DNA of 64,000 nucleotides from Seriola aureovittata (taxonomy: Eukaryota; Chordata; Actinopteri; Carangiformes; Carangidae): assembly GCF_021018895.1 (NCBI RefSeq), contig NC_079364.1, forward strand, positions 9,486,401 through 9,550,400, read 5' to 3'. A program made the position numbers and the translations under genes. A model generated the notes under the pieces. The model was given only the letters and a program-made list of their open reading frames with translations, searched no databases and had not been told where the DNA came from. Every line of letters starts with the position of its first letter. The first letter of the stretch is position 1. Positions 13,651 to 26,858 of the stretch are shown here, one piece after another.

Positions 13651-16600
13651 GCAAAGCTGTGGTTTGTATACAGCATACACACACACACACGCTCGCTTTT
13701 CCTTTCACTCTTTTTCTCTCACAAACGCTCAGGGCTCACTCTGCTCTATGTTCTCCTCCGAGTATCTGACAAAACTGTTCAGGTTAGACACATAAATGCA
13801 CATACACACACATACACACACACACTCGCAGTCACTTGGGTGGGCCCTTCCCACAGGTGTCACCACAGCAAGGCCAGCAATCAACATCGCCTCTGGCAAG
13901 ACTTCCAACCTACAAACCTACTGACCTCATCAAGAAACCAGTAATCGCTTAAATTATTGGCTCCAAATCCTGTGGGAGAATCTAAGCTAATGGGATCTCA
14001 TTATACGGAGCATAAAAAGAATCCCATCAGGTGACATTTACATGTTGCATCATTCTGTATTCTCAACCAGTCGGGCCCAAGGGGCTAATCAGAGATCAGT
14101 TCAGCTAGATTTCCTCTTAGGCTGACACCCTGGTTGGAGCAATGAGATAAACCATGATGAATGCTGATTGTAGGGTTACAGTAGCTGTGTTGTAATAGCA
14201 CATGGTCTGTGCGACCACATATTGTGAATAATGGACTGGTGCAACCAGTGGTTATGGCCTTCTGCACTTTTTAATGTGGATAATGTGCACATTATGCCAA
14301 CACTAATTGTTATTACATGAGATCGTCACATCATATATTCTGCAGTGATTTGATTCATTTATTTTCTACAGAGTGTTCCCATATTATTATACTCCAGGAT
14401 ATAGTACAGGATTGTCTGGGGGGACTGAATGGTCCCATTAGTACTTTTCTAGGGTTACATCAATGTGGGACAGAAACAGGACTGTAGAAACTGTACACCT
14501 GTTGAGTGCTACAAAATAATATTAAAATAATATGAGAATTGATCGTAGACATATTATATTAGACATAACTAATTTAGCTTTTGATTACACTAAATAAATG
14601 AAATCTCTCAGGTAATTATAAATCTAAAAAAAAATGTATAATATAATTTTTTTATATTATAATAATAATAACAGTTTACATGGAACTCATGTTAAATAGT
14701 TCAACTGTATTGTTTATCTGTAGTTTTTAAATTGTGTCTGATTATTGAACCTGGTGATATCAGATATCATCTAAATTGAGCTATAATTTATGTTAGCCAA
14801 AGTTAGTTAAGTTTAATTGCAAGATAATATTAATGCACAGACAGCACACACTGCTGAGCTCTGTATGCTCCATATTATATTTAATTATACATAAAAATAT
14901 AAGTAAGAAACTCCAGCTATTGTCTATTGTCAGCTAGCGCTAGCTGTCAGGCTGCTGTCAATAGCATATGGGGCTTTAAAAAATGACAGATTTCACTTAC
15001 TGCTTGACGCTAGTCAGCTCAAGCTAAATCATTTATCAACCAACAGATTCACTACATGCTATTTCTCTTCCTAACAAACCAGCTTTAGCAGTGCATACAG
15101 ACATCAGAGTGTGAGTCATGTTTTTGCAGTAGTTTGGTTAATGTTAGCTCACAACAATAACATTAATTTACCACAGCTGGAAATTTCTTGAAATGAGAAG
15201 CCCACTAACAGATTGATCCTGTTCTTGATTTTACAAGTGACAGCTGGCTCAGGGAAGTTGTAGTGACGGTGCATTTGATGTTTAAATGGGGTCATTATTA
15301 TAATGGTGCACTCTAGCTCAAAGCCTGTGCTCTATTGTCATAGCAAATAACATTGTTAGGTAGTCGTGCTATGCCAGACTTACATACATTTACAGAGACT
15401 TCTGGTTTATTTGTGTGAAGGTAGTGGTAACAGCTAAGCCAGGATGTACTGAGGAAACACTGCAGTTTGAGCTTTTCCTCTTCTGTGCCTCACTGGCTTT
15501 GAATGGGTAAACAAAGTTGTCTTTTAACATGTTTTCTTGTTCTTTGTACTGTGTTCACACCTGCTGCTGAGTTCCTGTAACAGATGCATCCATACTTTAG
15601 GGTCACCACGCACACTCCTGCACAGTGTTATTAGCATAAAGCTACACATTCACATGCATACTATACCAACACACAAAGATAACACTCACAATTAAGAATG
15701 TACTTGCACACGATTATTATGTTCATGTACACAAAGGAAGAACACAGACATACACAAACACACTGGCAGAAGCACACCCATACACCCACACACCTGCTGC
15801 TCATCCTCCTCCACAGCCCCTTGTGTTAATGGATGGGAGTCTAATTACTACTCTCACACTGGGACTACTTTCTCCACACTTGTCTCCCAGTACATGTGTG
15901 CATGTTAGTGTGTGCGTATACATGTGTGAGTGTGTCTGGGAGTGGTGCAGTTAGCTACTGTCAGCACAGAGCGCGCACACACACTGCTCATTAGGAGACT
16001 TTCTTTCTTCCTCTCATTTCACTTACTGCTCGACGCTTTCACACAGAAACACTCGGCTTCATACAAAACACTGTTAAACACAGTGCAGTGCTCAGCTGAA
16101 CATCAAAACATGTAGTGGTAGCTGAGCGTATACATTTTATTTTAAGATATAGTTTATTTCCTCTCTCTCTATCTGCCTTTTTCTCGCGCAGAGATAGCTG
16201 GAGAAAGAGATAGAAAGAGATGATTAGTACGCCTAAAGCAAGACACAAAACCAGACAGACACACTTCCCCATTCAACCACCACAGTTCTGGTTAAAAATA
16301 ACGACAAGGAACTGTGAGCTACTGACTCCCTCTCTCACGGTACTAATGCACACATCTGCATGCACAATCACACACACACGTACAGAAACAGAGCTCTGGT
16401 GGTGGCTGAGGTCTTCCAAGTCTCTGTTTTGACACAGTCTCGTCTGTGACGCAGTCTGTGTTGTACCATAAACTGTCTCTGTACTAGAGTGACCTCTCCT
16501 GCCACTTCCTCTGTGTCTGTGAGTGTTTCATCTCCCCTGCGGCTTTCAGACTCGAAGTCTAAGTGGAGCACAGAGGAGCAGGCAGGTCTTCAGAGGAAAG

Positions 16601-18445
16601 ATTGCTTTTGAGAGCGTCTGCAGCTCACAAACAAAGGCCACCTGGCTCCTAGCAGTGGGACGGAAATGTGCTCTCATCGGTGCTACAGTGACAAGTGTGT
16701 GCTAATAACAGGGTCCACACTATTGAGCCCTAATTAGCCCTTCAACTCATGTGCTAATCATTCACAAATTGTAAAAAAAAACCGTATGTTTATATGTTCC
16801 TTTTTCTTTGACTCAGCAATCTGGCATACAGCATGATATAAAATTCAGTTGACATTTGTGTTTATTGATGCAACTGTAGTGTGTGGCCTGTTTAATGCTT
16901 TATTAATGTGGCATTAGATTGTTGGGGTCATAGCAAGCTTGATTGTAAATGACCCTGTTAAATATTTTTATATGCACGAAAATAATCCACAGCCTCATAA
17001 TCTGCTGGCCTTGATCAAAATGAAAGTTCACTTTCAGATCAAATATCACCTTTTGCAGTGTACTGACTGCCCACTTCAAAGAACCAGCAGTGTCTGTATT
17101 TAGTGATCTGATCACTGTCAGTTAATTCACTGGCTCTTCTTTTGACCTTTACTTCAAATGGACTATTTATTTCATCCTCTTCTGTCATTGACTCTGTAAC
17201 TCTGACTGCGACTTTTCTTTTTTCTTTTTTTTTTTTCTGTGAAAGTCCCAAGCTGTTATATTTCTGACCCCAAGTGAGTCTGCAGTAAAGAAGGAAAATA
17301 GCAATTTTGCATGCTTTTCAAATGATTAGGTTTCGAAACATAGTTCTGTTTTCCTGCTGCATTTGAAAAAGATTCATGTAAATAAATAAGTAATGGTAAA
17401 ACTTGTTTGTGGTTGTTTACTAGTGTGCAGCTGTAGATAGATTCAGGAGAGCGGCGATCACAGTAGGTTTGCATTGAACACGGCTTTGCTGGATGTGTGT
17501 TAATAAAAAACACAAACAGCCCAAGCTGACCAATCACATTTTGTATTTGGTATCTCTGTAGCTGCCAAAGCCCTGATGTGTATTTAGCTACAGCAGCAAT
17601 GTACTGAAACCCTCACCATGCGACTGTGAATCCAGCTTCAGTCCTAGTACTTTAATGATGATAGCAGGTTACACTTGTGTGGATAGAGGTTTGGTGGTGT
17701 GGTGACACTTTAGTTTACATTCCGATCACAGATTGTGCCTTTAAATACTTCATGTTCTTGACTTCTTTGTATTACACTTTGCTTTCTTTTCACTGCACTG
17801 TGGGTAGAGATGCAGCTGCACACAACAACATCCTCTAAAAGCCCAACATCGTCGCTGGTAACCATCAAGAGAACAGCAGCTGCCAAAGCCACAACCTCTG
17901 GATAAGCTTGTCGTACAAACCAACAGTGTTTGGTCCACAGATAAAGAATGAAAAACAGGAATTGAGTCTTACATGCAGCTCTGCCAGCAGAGTATGGATT
18001 CATCTCTGTCTGGCTGACCTCATCGGCTACTTGCTGTTGATCAGCGATGCAGAAGGAGGGGCAGACGGAGGGTGGGCAGAGACCAGCACCCGAGTGGACC
18101 CCCGGGCCGCTCGATTGCTCAGCCAAGTCGAAAATGTGTTCTCAGATCTTTGCCTGACATGCTGTCCTGTGGGGTTAGGACTATGTGTATGTGTGTTTGG
18201 TTGTGTGTGTGTGTGTGTGTACGTCAGGGAAGAGAGGACGCACCCGCTTGGCAGGATTTCACACTGATCATCCTTGACTGGTGTGTGTGTGGTTTAAAGA
18301 GCATAGAGGTGTGTTCTTATGAAGGAAGGCAATCTGATGTGTGACAGTTTTACACAGGTCTGATACAAATATGAAATATCAGATTACAGGGTCATGTGTG
18401 ACCATCATGTCATCTGTTTGGAGGTGATGTGTGTGTTCATATTAT

Positions 18446-18515
18446 AAGAGCATTAACATTTACACGTTTGAACCATTAACGTTAATGGTTCAAACGTGTA
18501 AATGTTAATGCTCTT
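18446..18515. repeat. 70-bp perfect palindrome without spacer
   Basis: Two 35-bp arms are exact reverse complements and meet with no spacer between 18,480 and 18,481 (centre CCATTAACGTTAATGG). The left arm begins AAGAGCATTAACATT. Matching stops abruptly on both sides. A long TG microsatellite begins 68 bp downstream. Such a palindrome can extrude a cruciform. It could be a true inverted duplication from template switching, a tiny foldback element, or an assembly artefact. Confidence 0.95.
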
Positions 18516-18581
18516 GCAAGTCAATGTGAAAAATTTGTGTGTCACAGAATTTGTGTTTGAAAGGTACAGAAACAGTTTTTC

Positions 18582-18582
<1 letters not shown>

Positions 18583-18636
<54 letters not shown>

Positions 18637-18720
18637 TGTGCGTGTGTGTGTGTGTTTGTGTGCGTGTGTGTTTGTGTGCGTGTGTCTGTGTGTGGGTGTG
18701 GGTGTGTGTGTGTGTGTGTG
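18583..18720. repeat. long interrupted (TG)n microsatellite
   Basis: About 138 bp of nearly pure TG dinucleotides, pure for about the first 50 bp and then broken by TTTG, CG and GGG interruptions. It is the longest simple repeat in the window and a potential Z-DNA tract. Confidence 0.95.
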
Positions 18721-21077
18721 ATGTTGTAGTGGAGGCAGTGAAGCCATGATGCCTCCCTGGGCCTGTTTCCAACTGGAACACTGTGTCAGATTGAGCGACC
18801 TTGGGCTGACAGGCCCAGGAGTTTACTCGACCGTGCGTGCGTGCGTGTGTGTGTGCATGCATGCAGCAGAGTCTGTGATTGTATGGTCATGCATGTGTGC
18901 GATTATGTGTGTGAATATGGGTGAATGCACGGATGTGTGACTGTGTCGGTAGTTTGTGTGTCTCACATCCATTGTCTGTGTGTGTCTAGCCTATATGTGT
19001 GTGTGTTTGCAAATATCCCAGGGTAGCAATCCATCTTGACAGTCTGTGTAGCCCCATCACATCACTGTCACGCCACTCTCTCACTTGGACGAGTGATGGA
19101 AGGAGTCCAGGGGAAGAGAGAGAGACGGAGAGAGAGTGAAAGTGAATGACAGAGAGAACGACAGATCACATTGGACTCATCAGGAAAAAGTGCTGTCACA
19201 CACACTCTTCTCCACGGAGAAGGAGAGGAGGGCTGAGCGTGCTTTTCAAGACAAAACCAAACAAACCAAGTCAATTTCCCTCTGATCCATGGATATTGAC
19301 TTAATTGGAAGTCTCCGCTCATTTGATTTCCTCAGAGGTAAACAGCGTGCAGCTTCGATTTCCACGCTATTCAATGCTGACACAAGATGAACTTGGGCAT
19401 GGAAGTGATGAGAGCCTCCATTTTCTCCGGACACAAAACCAAGTAATAGAAACCACAGTCCTCATGTCTTACAAGGATACAGTATGTGAAATGTTATTGC
19501 TCCTTTATGTTACATGTCTTTGGCATGGCAAGAAACCATTATGCAACATTCCAGTTGTGTTTTTTACTGTTAGCTGCAGAGCTAGCATCAGTCTAAAGGT
19601 ATGTAATTAATACAGACTGAAACATTATGGATTTTTCTGTATTGCTTTGTCTGTCTTGTTTTCTAACACACCTACATGCAGTTTCATAGCAGGATGCTGG
19701 TCTTTCCATGGGGGCGTATGTTTTGAAATCATATGTCAGTTTTGGTGAAAATATAGACTCAGATAAACCAGAAAAATAAAAACACTTGCACACTGCTAAC
19801 AGCCGCCCACATCATGGCAGCGACTCAAAATGGGGCCTGTAGTGTGCTTAAGCTGTCCATGCAGATATCAATCCTCAGTACAGCCGCCTAGGCTAATAAG
19901 TGACAACTCCTCTCTGAAGATGTAATGGTATCAGAAGACTGTGGTAGCTAGGACGTGAAGTTCATGGGTTCTGATGCTCTCTTTGGCATTGGCCTTGCTC
20001 ATCTTTAGTGGCATTTTTCAGTTATTTGTAAGTGTAGAACTACCATTGAATGCCCACATTTCTGTGGTCAAACAAATACATTTAAATAGGGATGACCCAC
20101 TTATTCTCCAGTGGCAGAGTTCTTATTTTCTGGTCACTAAATTTATTGTTGGACTGAACAAACATCTCAGTTACCAGCATCAATTGATAGATCAATAGAT
20201 TCTGCAGGTAAGATTATCAAGGTATATGCCCTTTTTATAACCACTGGTACCGAGGAAAAAATCCCCTCATTGGAGTATTAACAGTAATGATACAGACTTC
20301 TGATATGTTATCGATATATTAATGCTGAAAATCAAAAATGTTTTACCAATAATTCATAAAGGTTTTCTGTGGTTCAGTTTATAAACTTGTTTATATATTA
20401 GATCTATAAGCCCCATGTGTTTCCTTTTTCACTTTGGTTATTTCAAGCTTAATATATTAACACTTTACCAATGTCTCTGCATTTAAATGTGGTCCACATG
20501 GGTTAATGTCAGTCACACTTATTCCTTTGATATTAGAGTAAAAGGTGAAAGCTGGAGATGGTGACCGACTGTGAGAGATCTTATTAAGTACATATCAACA
20601 ACTGACCTTGAGATTCAACAATGGACATGTCAGTATCCCAGAGGAAGGAGTATAAAATGAGTTGGTTCTTAAAGAATTCATTCATGTGAAACAGCAGACG
20701 GGCATTGAGCTGAATACTCAATTTGTGGCTGATTCTCCAGCTGATGCCTTTTAGTGGGCTTTACCTATTTACAGGGAGTGAATAGCTTGTCCTTTGAAAT
20801 AGCATGAAATTGGTCTCAGAGCATCACTCTTCAAGATTATTCAATAATAATGGTTCATTTCCTTCTTAAAAGAAATTAATAAATATAGAACTACTGTCTC
20901 CCAGCGTAGAATGATTGTTCACCAAATAGTCTGTGGTGATAGAGATTCAAAAACCTCTCATCTCTTCTGTAAAGAATCTGCTTTTTATGTGTTTTTCTGC
21001 GTAATGAGATAGTCTACACTGTAAATACAGAAGATAAGAGATTGTGAGCAGGAGATAGTTGGTATTTGGTTTTTAAC

Positions 21078-21484
21078 CACACTAGCAGCATGTCTGTAGG
21101 GATGGATGTTGATTAATTGGCTGGTGCACATACTTTGGTCGAAACTGAAATATCTCAACAACTGCTTAATGGATTACCATAAAATTTTGCACAGATATTC
21201 ATTATCCCCAGAAGATGAATCAGTACAGAAATTTTGTTCTACTCATAATGAATTGTAATAACTTTAATAACCATCATCAGTTATTCAGTAATCCCAATTA
21301 GTCCCATTAGCTGTTCATTGCATTCACTGATAACTACCAAATGTTAACATGCTACGCTAAACTAATGTGGTGATCATGGTAAGTCTCATACCTGGTAAAC
21401 ATTAACCTGTGAGCATGCTGACATTAGCATTTAGCTCTCTGCCTTGATACAGTACACAGAGCTGCTAGTATGGCTGTAAACTGT
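21078..21484 (+). repeat. repeat family B, longest 3' copy
   Basis: It reads from CTAGCAGCATGTCTGTAGGG through AATATCTCAACAACTGCTTA, GTTAACATGCTACGCTAAAC and GAGCATGCTGACATTAGCAT to CTGCTAGTATGGCTGTAAAC. This is a widespread percomorph interspersed repeat as I remember it. Similarity to copies at 11.97 and 25.7 kb is visible by eye. Non-coding and old. Confidence 0.7.
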
Positions 21485-21936
21485 CAATTGTGTTGATGCT
21501 TAGAAATAAATAAAAATCCACATATACTGTATGTAGGCAAACCCTGTACAATGTTAACTGAAAATGTAAAATTATGTTATTTTACTAGACTTACATTCAT
21601 GATTTTCCAAAGGCATATCTACTAACCTAAAAACCTGTTGTTGGGAATCATGAGAAAGTTTCAGAGTGACAGAGACACAACTATAGTAACTCATTCACAC
21701 ACCTGCCTGAGAGGAAAGGGAGAGTAACTGGTGCCAGAAGAGCTGCTGACTCCTCTGAGCAGCATTCATTAAATTACAACATAATAGATTTGTGGGTAAC
21801 TCTCAGTTTCCCCCCAATGGTCTGAATAACTCACTGCTGCATGGTGCTGCTGTTGGGCTGCACTGTCTTGTCTGCCCATGCTTTGTCAGTGTCCTCTTTT
21901 TGCGCAGCAATTTTATCAGTTATGAATTTGTTTTTC

Positions 21937-21985
21937 ATGCTCTGTCACACCTACACTGGACTTCAGTATAGGTGCGGCAGAGCAT
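21937..21985. repeat. imperfect 21-bp hairpin with 7-nt loop
   Basis: Left arm 21,937-21,957 and right arm 21,965-21,985 pair at 18 Watson-Crick positions plus one G-U, with two A-C mismatches. Pairing does not extend past the arms. It lies 42 bp before an A21 run (22,027-22,047). Shorter than a usual pre-miRNA. Confidence 0.7.
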
Positions 21986-24200
21986 TTTGTATGGAGATGA
22001 CAAGTCCACCCAAGCAAGGGCCTCACAAAAAAAAAAAAAAAAAAAATTAACAAATTTAAGCTGATGTCTCGTGAGAGCCCTGGTTGGTTGGAGGCTCAGG
22101 GTCTGGTAAGCCTGTGCATGAGGGCACCACTGGACACCTGTGCAGATCTCATTACGAAGCTGCTCACTCAGCCTTGGCAACAGGGCTAAGTACTGCAGTT
22201 CTCAAAGGAAACCAAATTATAGTATTGGTGAGGACATCTGATGGGAAGTTAGCAACCCACACTGCTTGAGCTCTCAAGGGCCTAAAGACTAAACATTTCT
22301 GCCACGCTGAGATTGTTTTCTCATCATTACTTGGGACTTTCTGTCTCATAAATTGTCCATAAACTTCACCATCTTTTGACGAAATCCAGCCGCACTCGCT
22401 AATTTGAATTCCTTGTATTGTGGAGTTAAGTTTATATTTCCCAAATGTGATGTTTGCCTGGTCCACTCAGCACCGTGCCAGCAAATGTGATCTTAGTCCC
22501 AGAGTAATGATTTACAAAATTGCACAGGGTAAACTTTCATGACTTCATTTCCTCTCCTGGTGCGTTGTCACTCAGCTGTAAATGTAATCAGTTGCTAGTC
22601 CAATTATGTTCATACCCAGCCTGTCAGTGCTGCTCTGAAAAACACACTGCGGTTAGCTGAGACAGTGAGGAGACTCTTGGCTTGTTCGCCTTGTCAGCTG
22701 CTGCTTTTAATCGAACTATCTTCTGAATAGTATCCAGATTGTGCCTGCACTTCTTCATCCAATCCTTTTATGTGTTGGCTGCTTGAGGCCCATGAGGAAA
22801 ATCTCCTTGATACGCTTGGCTTTTTCAACCTTTGCTCAAAATGTGGAGCACAGATGGTAAGTGTTGGCCGAGAACCAGGTTTGAAAGGTTCTTGTAGTCC
22901 TTTTAATGCTGAGGATGGCCCAGAAGTTTAATTGAAATGCAAAAAGTTGGATGAATTAAAGAAAACGTGTGGGAACACAGCGTTATGTCTGTGGAATGAA
23001 TCTTCATATACAGTGAATTAATCTCATTAGCCAGAGGACTAAATCTAAGTTTTGTTTCCAGCTTTCTTTTCATCATAATTGCTTTAGTTTGGTGCGTGGC
23101 AGCGTCGTAGTGGGGATGTTTTACAGAAATCTCATGGCACAAGTGCATAATTAAAGCATCGTAGGGAAAGTGTATTCGAAATCTTCATCAGCATAGACAA
23201 GCGAGAAAATTGCCATCGCATGCAGTGACTTATTAGTTTCATTAATTTATGTTGATTTGCTTAATCACTCTCAGAGTGTGTCAGGCCCAGATCACATCAA
23301 GATGTTTACAGTCCCAGCACTCAGCGAGGTGTTATAATACTGAAGTCAGATAATTAAATTGGAGTTCTGGATGTGTAATTGGGTTCAATTGGAAGAACCA
23401 CAATCAATATTTTATCAATCAGGAATTGGCAAGTATGCATCTTGCACTGATCCAAGCGAGTCCTAATGCAGTTTTGGGTAGTGAGCAAAGACTTGAGGAA
23501 AGTTGTTTCTTTCACCTCCTCACCAGGTTGAGCCACGGAATCCTATTTACAATCGATTAAAGTTATTGCCCTTTTGAATGTTAATGTAGTCATTCTCTCT
23601 TCTGATCAGTCCGCCCTTTTCCATTCATAATTGTCCATATAGCAACTGGATTAAGATGTCGTTCTTATAATACACACTGGTAAAGAAGCAAAGGTATTTT
23701 TAACTTGGCCCGCTGTGTCAGTTGCCAAGCATTGAAGGGCTCGTGTGAAGTCTTGTGCCCAGAGGGGCCTTTGGTTGTATCTCTATGTGGCAAAAACAAG
23801 TAGAGGAACAGCAGAGAATCCAAAGGGGGGTGATGTTTTTTTCCAGAGGTTGTGGAACTGACACTAAGAAGTGTATCATAGGAGTGCCCTCAGAGAGAGG
23901 TAGCTTTTTTCTTTTTTGCACTACAGGCAGATGTGGGATGGATCAGCATAGGCATACTGCTGCTGCTGTACCTTCACTCACAGGGGTGTCCCTTGACAAC
24001 AGCTCAACACCAGCTCTGATATAATAAATATCTGTGGTCCCTGGTATGTTCCAGAGGTCCTGTCCAACTGCAGGTTTACTTAAACTTTTATGGTTTCCTC
24101 TTTCCAACAGCATGCCCGAGTTCATATGAGACAATCATACAGCAAATAACATCTATAGAAAGTTAGACAGAAAAGATTTGTTCATATTTGCAGTCTCAAG

Positions 24201-24780
24201 TAGGACTGCAGCCAATGATTATTTTCTTTATCAATTCATTTGCTGACTGTTTTGTCACAAAATAGTGAAAAAACAAACATTGCAATTTCCCAGAGCCCAA
24301 AATTTTGGCTTCAGATTGTTTGTTTCATAAATTTTCATAAATTTGTTTCATCTCAACTTTAAATTTACTACCACATAGAGCTGAGCAAATCAGTCGATTG
24401 ATCAGTCTGCAACTATTTTGAAAAGCGATTCATCATTTTTGTCATTTTTCAACCAAAATTAGTGATATTCACAGATTTCAGCCTCTCAGACATCACTTTT
24501 AGCTCTGTGAAGCTGTGATGGGCATTTTTCACAATTTTTTGTCTGATTTCTAAGACCAAATGATTAAAAGACAGATTAAATGAATATGTAAATAATCATT
24601 AGTATTGCTCTACCACAAAGTGAAACAAAGAAAAGCAGGAATCTTCATTTTAAAGTCTAAAAACATGTTTGTCATGTAATTTGAAAATGACTGTAAAGAT
24701 TAATTGATTAACAAAATTGTTGCTGATTAATTTTCTGTCAATCCCTGAAGTAATGAATCAAATAATCTATTCAACTGTAA
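24201..24780 (+). repeat. MITE-like family E, long and possibly composite copy
   Basis: It starts TAGGACTGCAGCCAATGATT and has TTTCCCAGAGCCCAAAATTT, then a second internal start-like segment (AAATCAGTCGATTGATCAGT near 24,386), and ends near AATTGTTGCTGATTAATTTT. The internal restart suggests two copies in tandem or nested. Non-coding. Confidence 0.6.
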
Positions 24781-25734
24781 TCTTAAATAAATGACAGAAA
24801 CTTGTTCTCATTTTGCCAACAAGACAACAAAGGATGATGTTTGTACTCGGCCTGCAGAACGACACATACATCTTCTGATCTGACGCCACTAAAGGCAGGG
24901 AGACGTCATTTGTCTGTACCTTTCATAACTGTTACAAATCTGACTGATCTGACACCGCTAAGGTCAAGGTTAGAAAAATCAAACTAAATATATGTTGCTG
25001 ATCCTGTCGTTTCTCTCGTTTGTGTGTCTTAAAACCTTGTCCCACATGGGGACTTTAGCCTTTTATCCTCCTGGTGAAAAAACAACACAGTGATACCCTG
25101 ATAAAAATAGGTTTCTGTGTCATCAAATGAAGCTGTTTCCATGAACATTATTAGGTTTTTAGATATATATAAACCATACTGGATTCCATCTTAAATACTG
25201 CAGTAATCCTCTTCATATTTATACACAACCTGATATACTAGATTTCCCAAATAAATGCCCTTGACAAATTTCTCATTATATTGTATGACTAATTCTGACA
25301 TTTGCATTTTCACCCTGATTTTCTCATTTGACAATAATATAGCACTTAAATTTGGAGGGATCACTGATATAAAAGTGTTCCCCTACACTGCTGATTCTCC
25401 TCTCGGTCTGAGCCAGTACAGCATGTCTCCAGCTCTATCCGCCTACTTCAGCTGGCTACTCACAGCTTGATCACAGCTCTTTAATCTAATTAACTGCCAT
25501 CTTTGGGAGCACGTCTAAATGACTTTAAGGCAGATGATGTGGTTTAGTGCAGATTTAATTGTTGTAACCTCTCTGACCCAGGCTATTATGACTTCTATCT
25601 TACTGCTTAGAACAGCTTGGTAGTAAGGCCAAATCTTCCCTCTCCAGCTGCCAACTCATTATTCAATCTTAAATGGTGACCTTTGGTATGTGTCACTGTA
25701 TAAATATAAATGTGTTTTATGTGGATCTTTATGA

Positions 25735-26180
25735 GCCATTTTTAGCCAGGCTAGACGTATGCCTCTAGGAATGGTGATCTCAGTCTCTCTGTCTGATGGT
25801 TGGTTGGTTGATCTACCACTTTTTTTCAGTTTAAAGTATCTCAACCACTGGTAAATGGATTGTCATGGAGTTTTGTACAGACACTTGTGGTTCCCAGAGG
25901 ATGGATCCTCTGACTTTGGTGATCCTCTGATTTTACTAGCACCACCACCAGGTTGACATTTTTGGCTTTTAGTCTTGACAGTTATTGGATGTAGTGCCAT
26001 CACATTTGGTACAAAGATTCATGTTGCCTCACTTTCCATGTAACATCATCATGAGGTCAAAATTTACATTTGTTCACTACTAAAAACATGCTACGTTAAG
26101 ATTTTAATTACGGTAAACATTATACCTGTTAAACATCAGCGTGCTGAGATTGTCATTGCTGGCATTGTGCTTGTAGTCTA
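25735..26180 (+). repeat. repeat family B, third copy
   Basis: It has the 5' part GCCAGGCTAGACGTATGCCT, then GTATCTCAACCACTGGTAAA, GGTTCCCAGAGGATGGATCC, CATGCTACGTTAAG and GTAAACATTATACCTGTTAA. The 3' end is cut short compared with the 21-kb copy. Same orientation as the other two copies. Confidence 0.7.
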
Positions 26181-26858
26181 TTAGAGCTAGGTTATGATCT
26201 CTCAGAACTAGTTCATAACACGTGCTGTCGAACCTCGACAGACAGCAAAAGTGTTTACAGTTAATACATACGGCCACAGTCAAACATGGTGAAAGTGAAA
26301 AGCCGGCTGTTGAGAGGAGGGAAATGTGATGCGTCTCTCCAGGAACAAGTTCCTAGTGTTGCACTTGGATGTTCACATAAGATGTGCCGCAAATAGTTGT
26401 TTAACAAGTAGGAGAGCTAGAGTGAGAAGCACAATGACTGCATGAAGTAGATGTGAATGTCAGATCATTATCAGTTTCAGAAAGTTACAGAATTGATTGG
26501 ACACCAGCCCCATCTGATGTCTGAAAGGTGTTGGGGGATTTGGTTTCCGAATTCTATCTGACCATCTGACGAGTAGATCAAAAGGAATAAAAAGCAACTT
26601 TGAATCTTGTTATTCAGTATTTCTAAAGACACTCTCTACTTCTGCAGCACACTGTATGAATTTTTCTCCACGGTATAAAGACATCAGCTTCCAAAGCCAC
26701 TTAAAAACATCCCGACCCTGGGTGAGGTGGTGTTTTCTGTGTGTGTCTTCTTTGAATGAGAGAACTGTCTGTTGTTAAAGAGGCACTTCAGTCAGTTTCT
26801 AAAACATATTTGTGAGTGATGCTACAAATAGCATGAACTAAAGTACACACTCCTGTAG

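Larger units (their letters stand above)
9996..21077. other. non-coding upstream DNA, no gene seen
   Basis: CA-rich patches at 10,150-10,175, 10,770-10,900, 13,680-13,830, 15,720-15,800; a very AT-rich stretch at 14,500-14,900; the TG tract and palindrome near 18.5 kb. A GC-richer patch at 10,910-11,070 and another at 17,980-18,170 have no recognised content. Confidence 0.65.

Noticed and set aside
17710..18126. 138-residue minus-strand frame and the overlapping + strand frame over the GC-richer patch near 18 kb
   Set aside because: Both strands are open in the same stretch, no splice-bounded exon with coding-like bias was found, and neither protein is recognised.
18502..18862. Cysteine/valine or histidine/threonine repeat proteins around 18.6 kb
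   Set aside because: Pure translation of the TG/CA microsatellite.
22027..22047. Processed retropseudogene tail (A21)
   Set aside because: The 500 bp upstream contain no recognisable coding sequence or target-site duplication, so a retrocopy cannot be supported.
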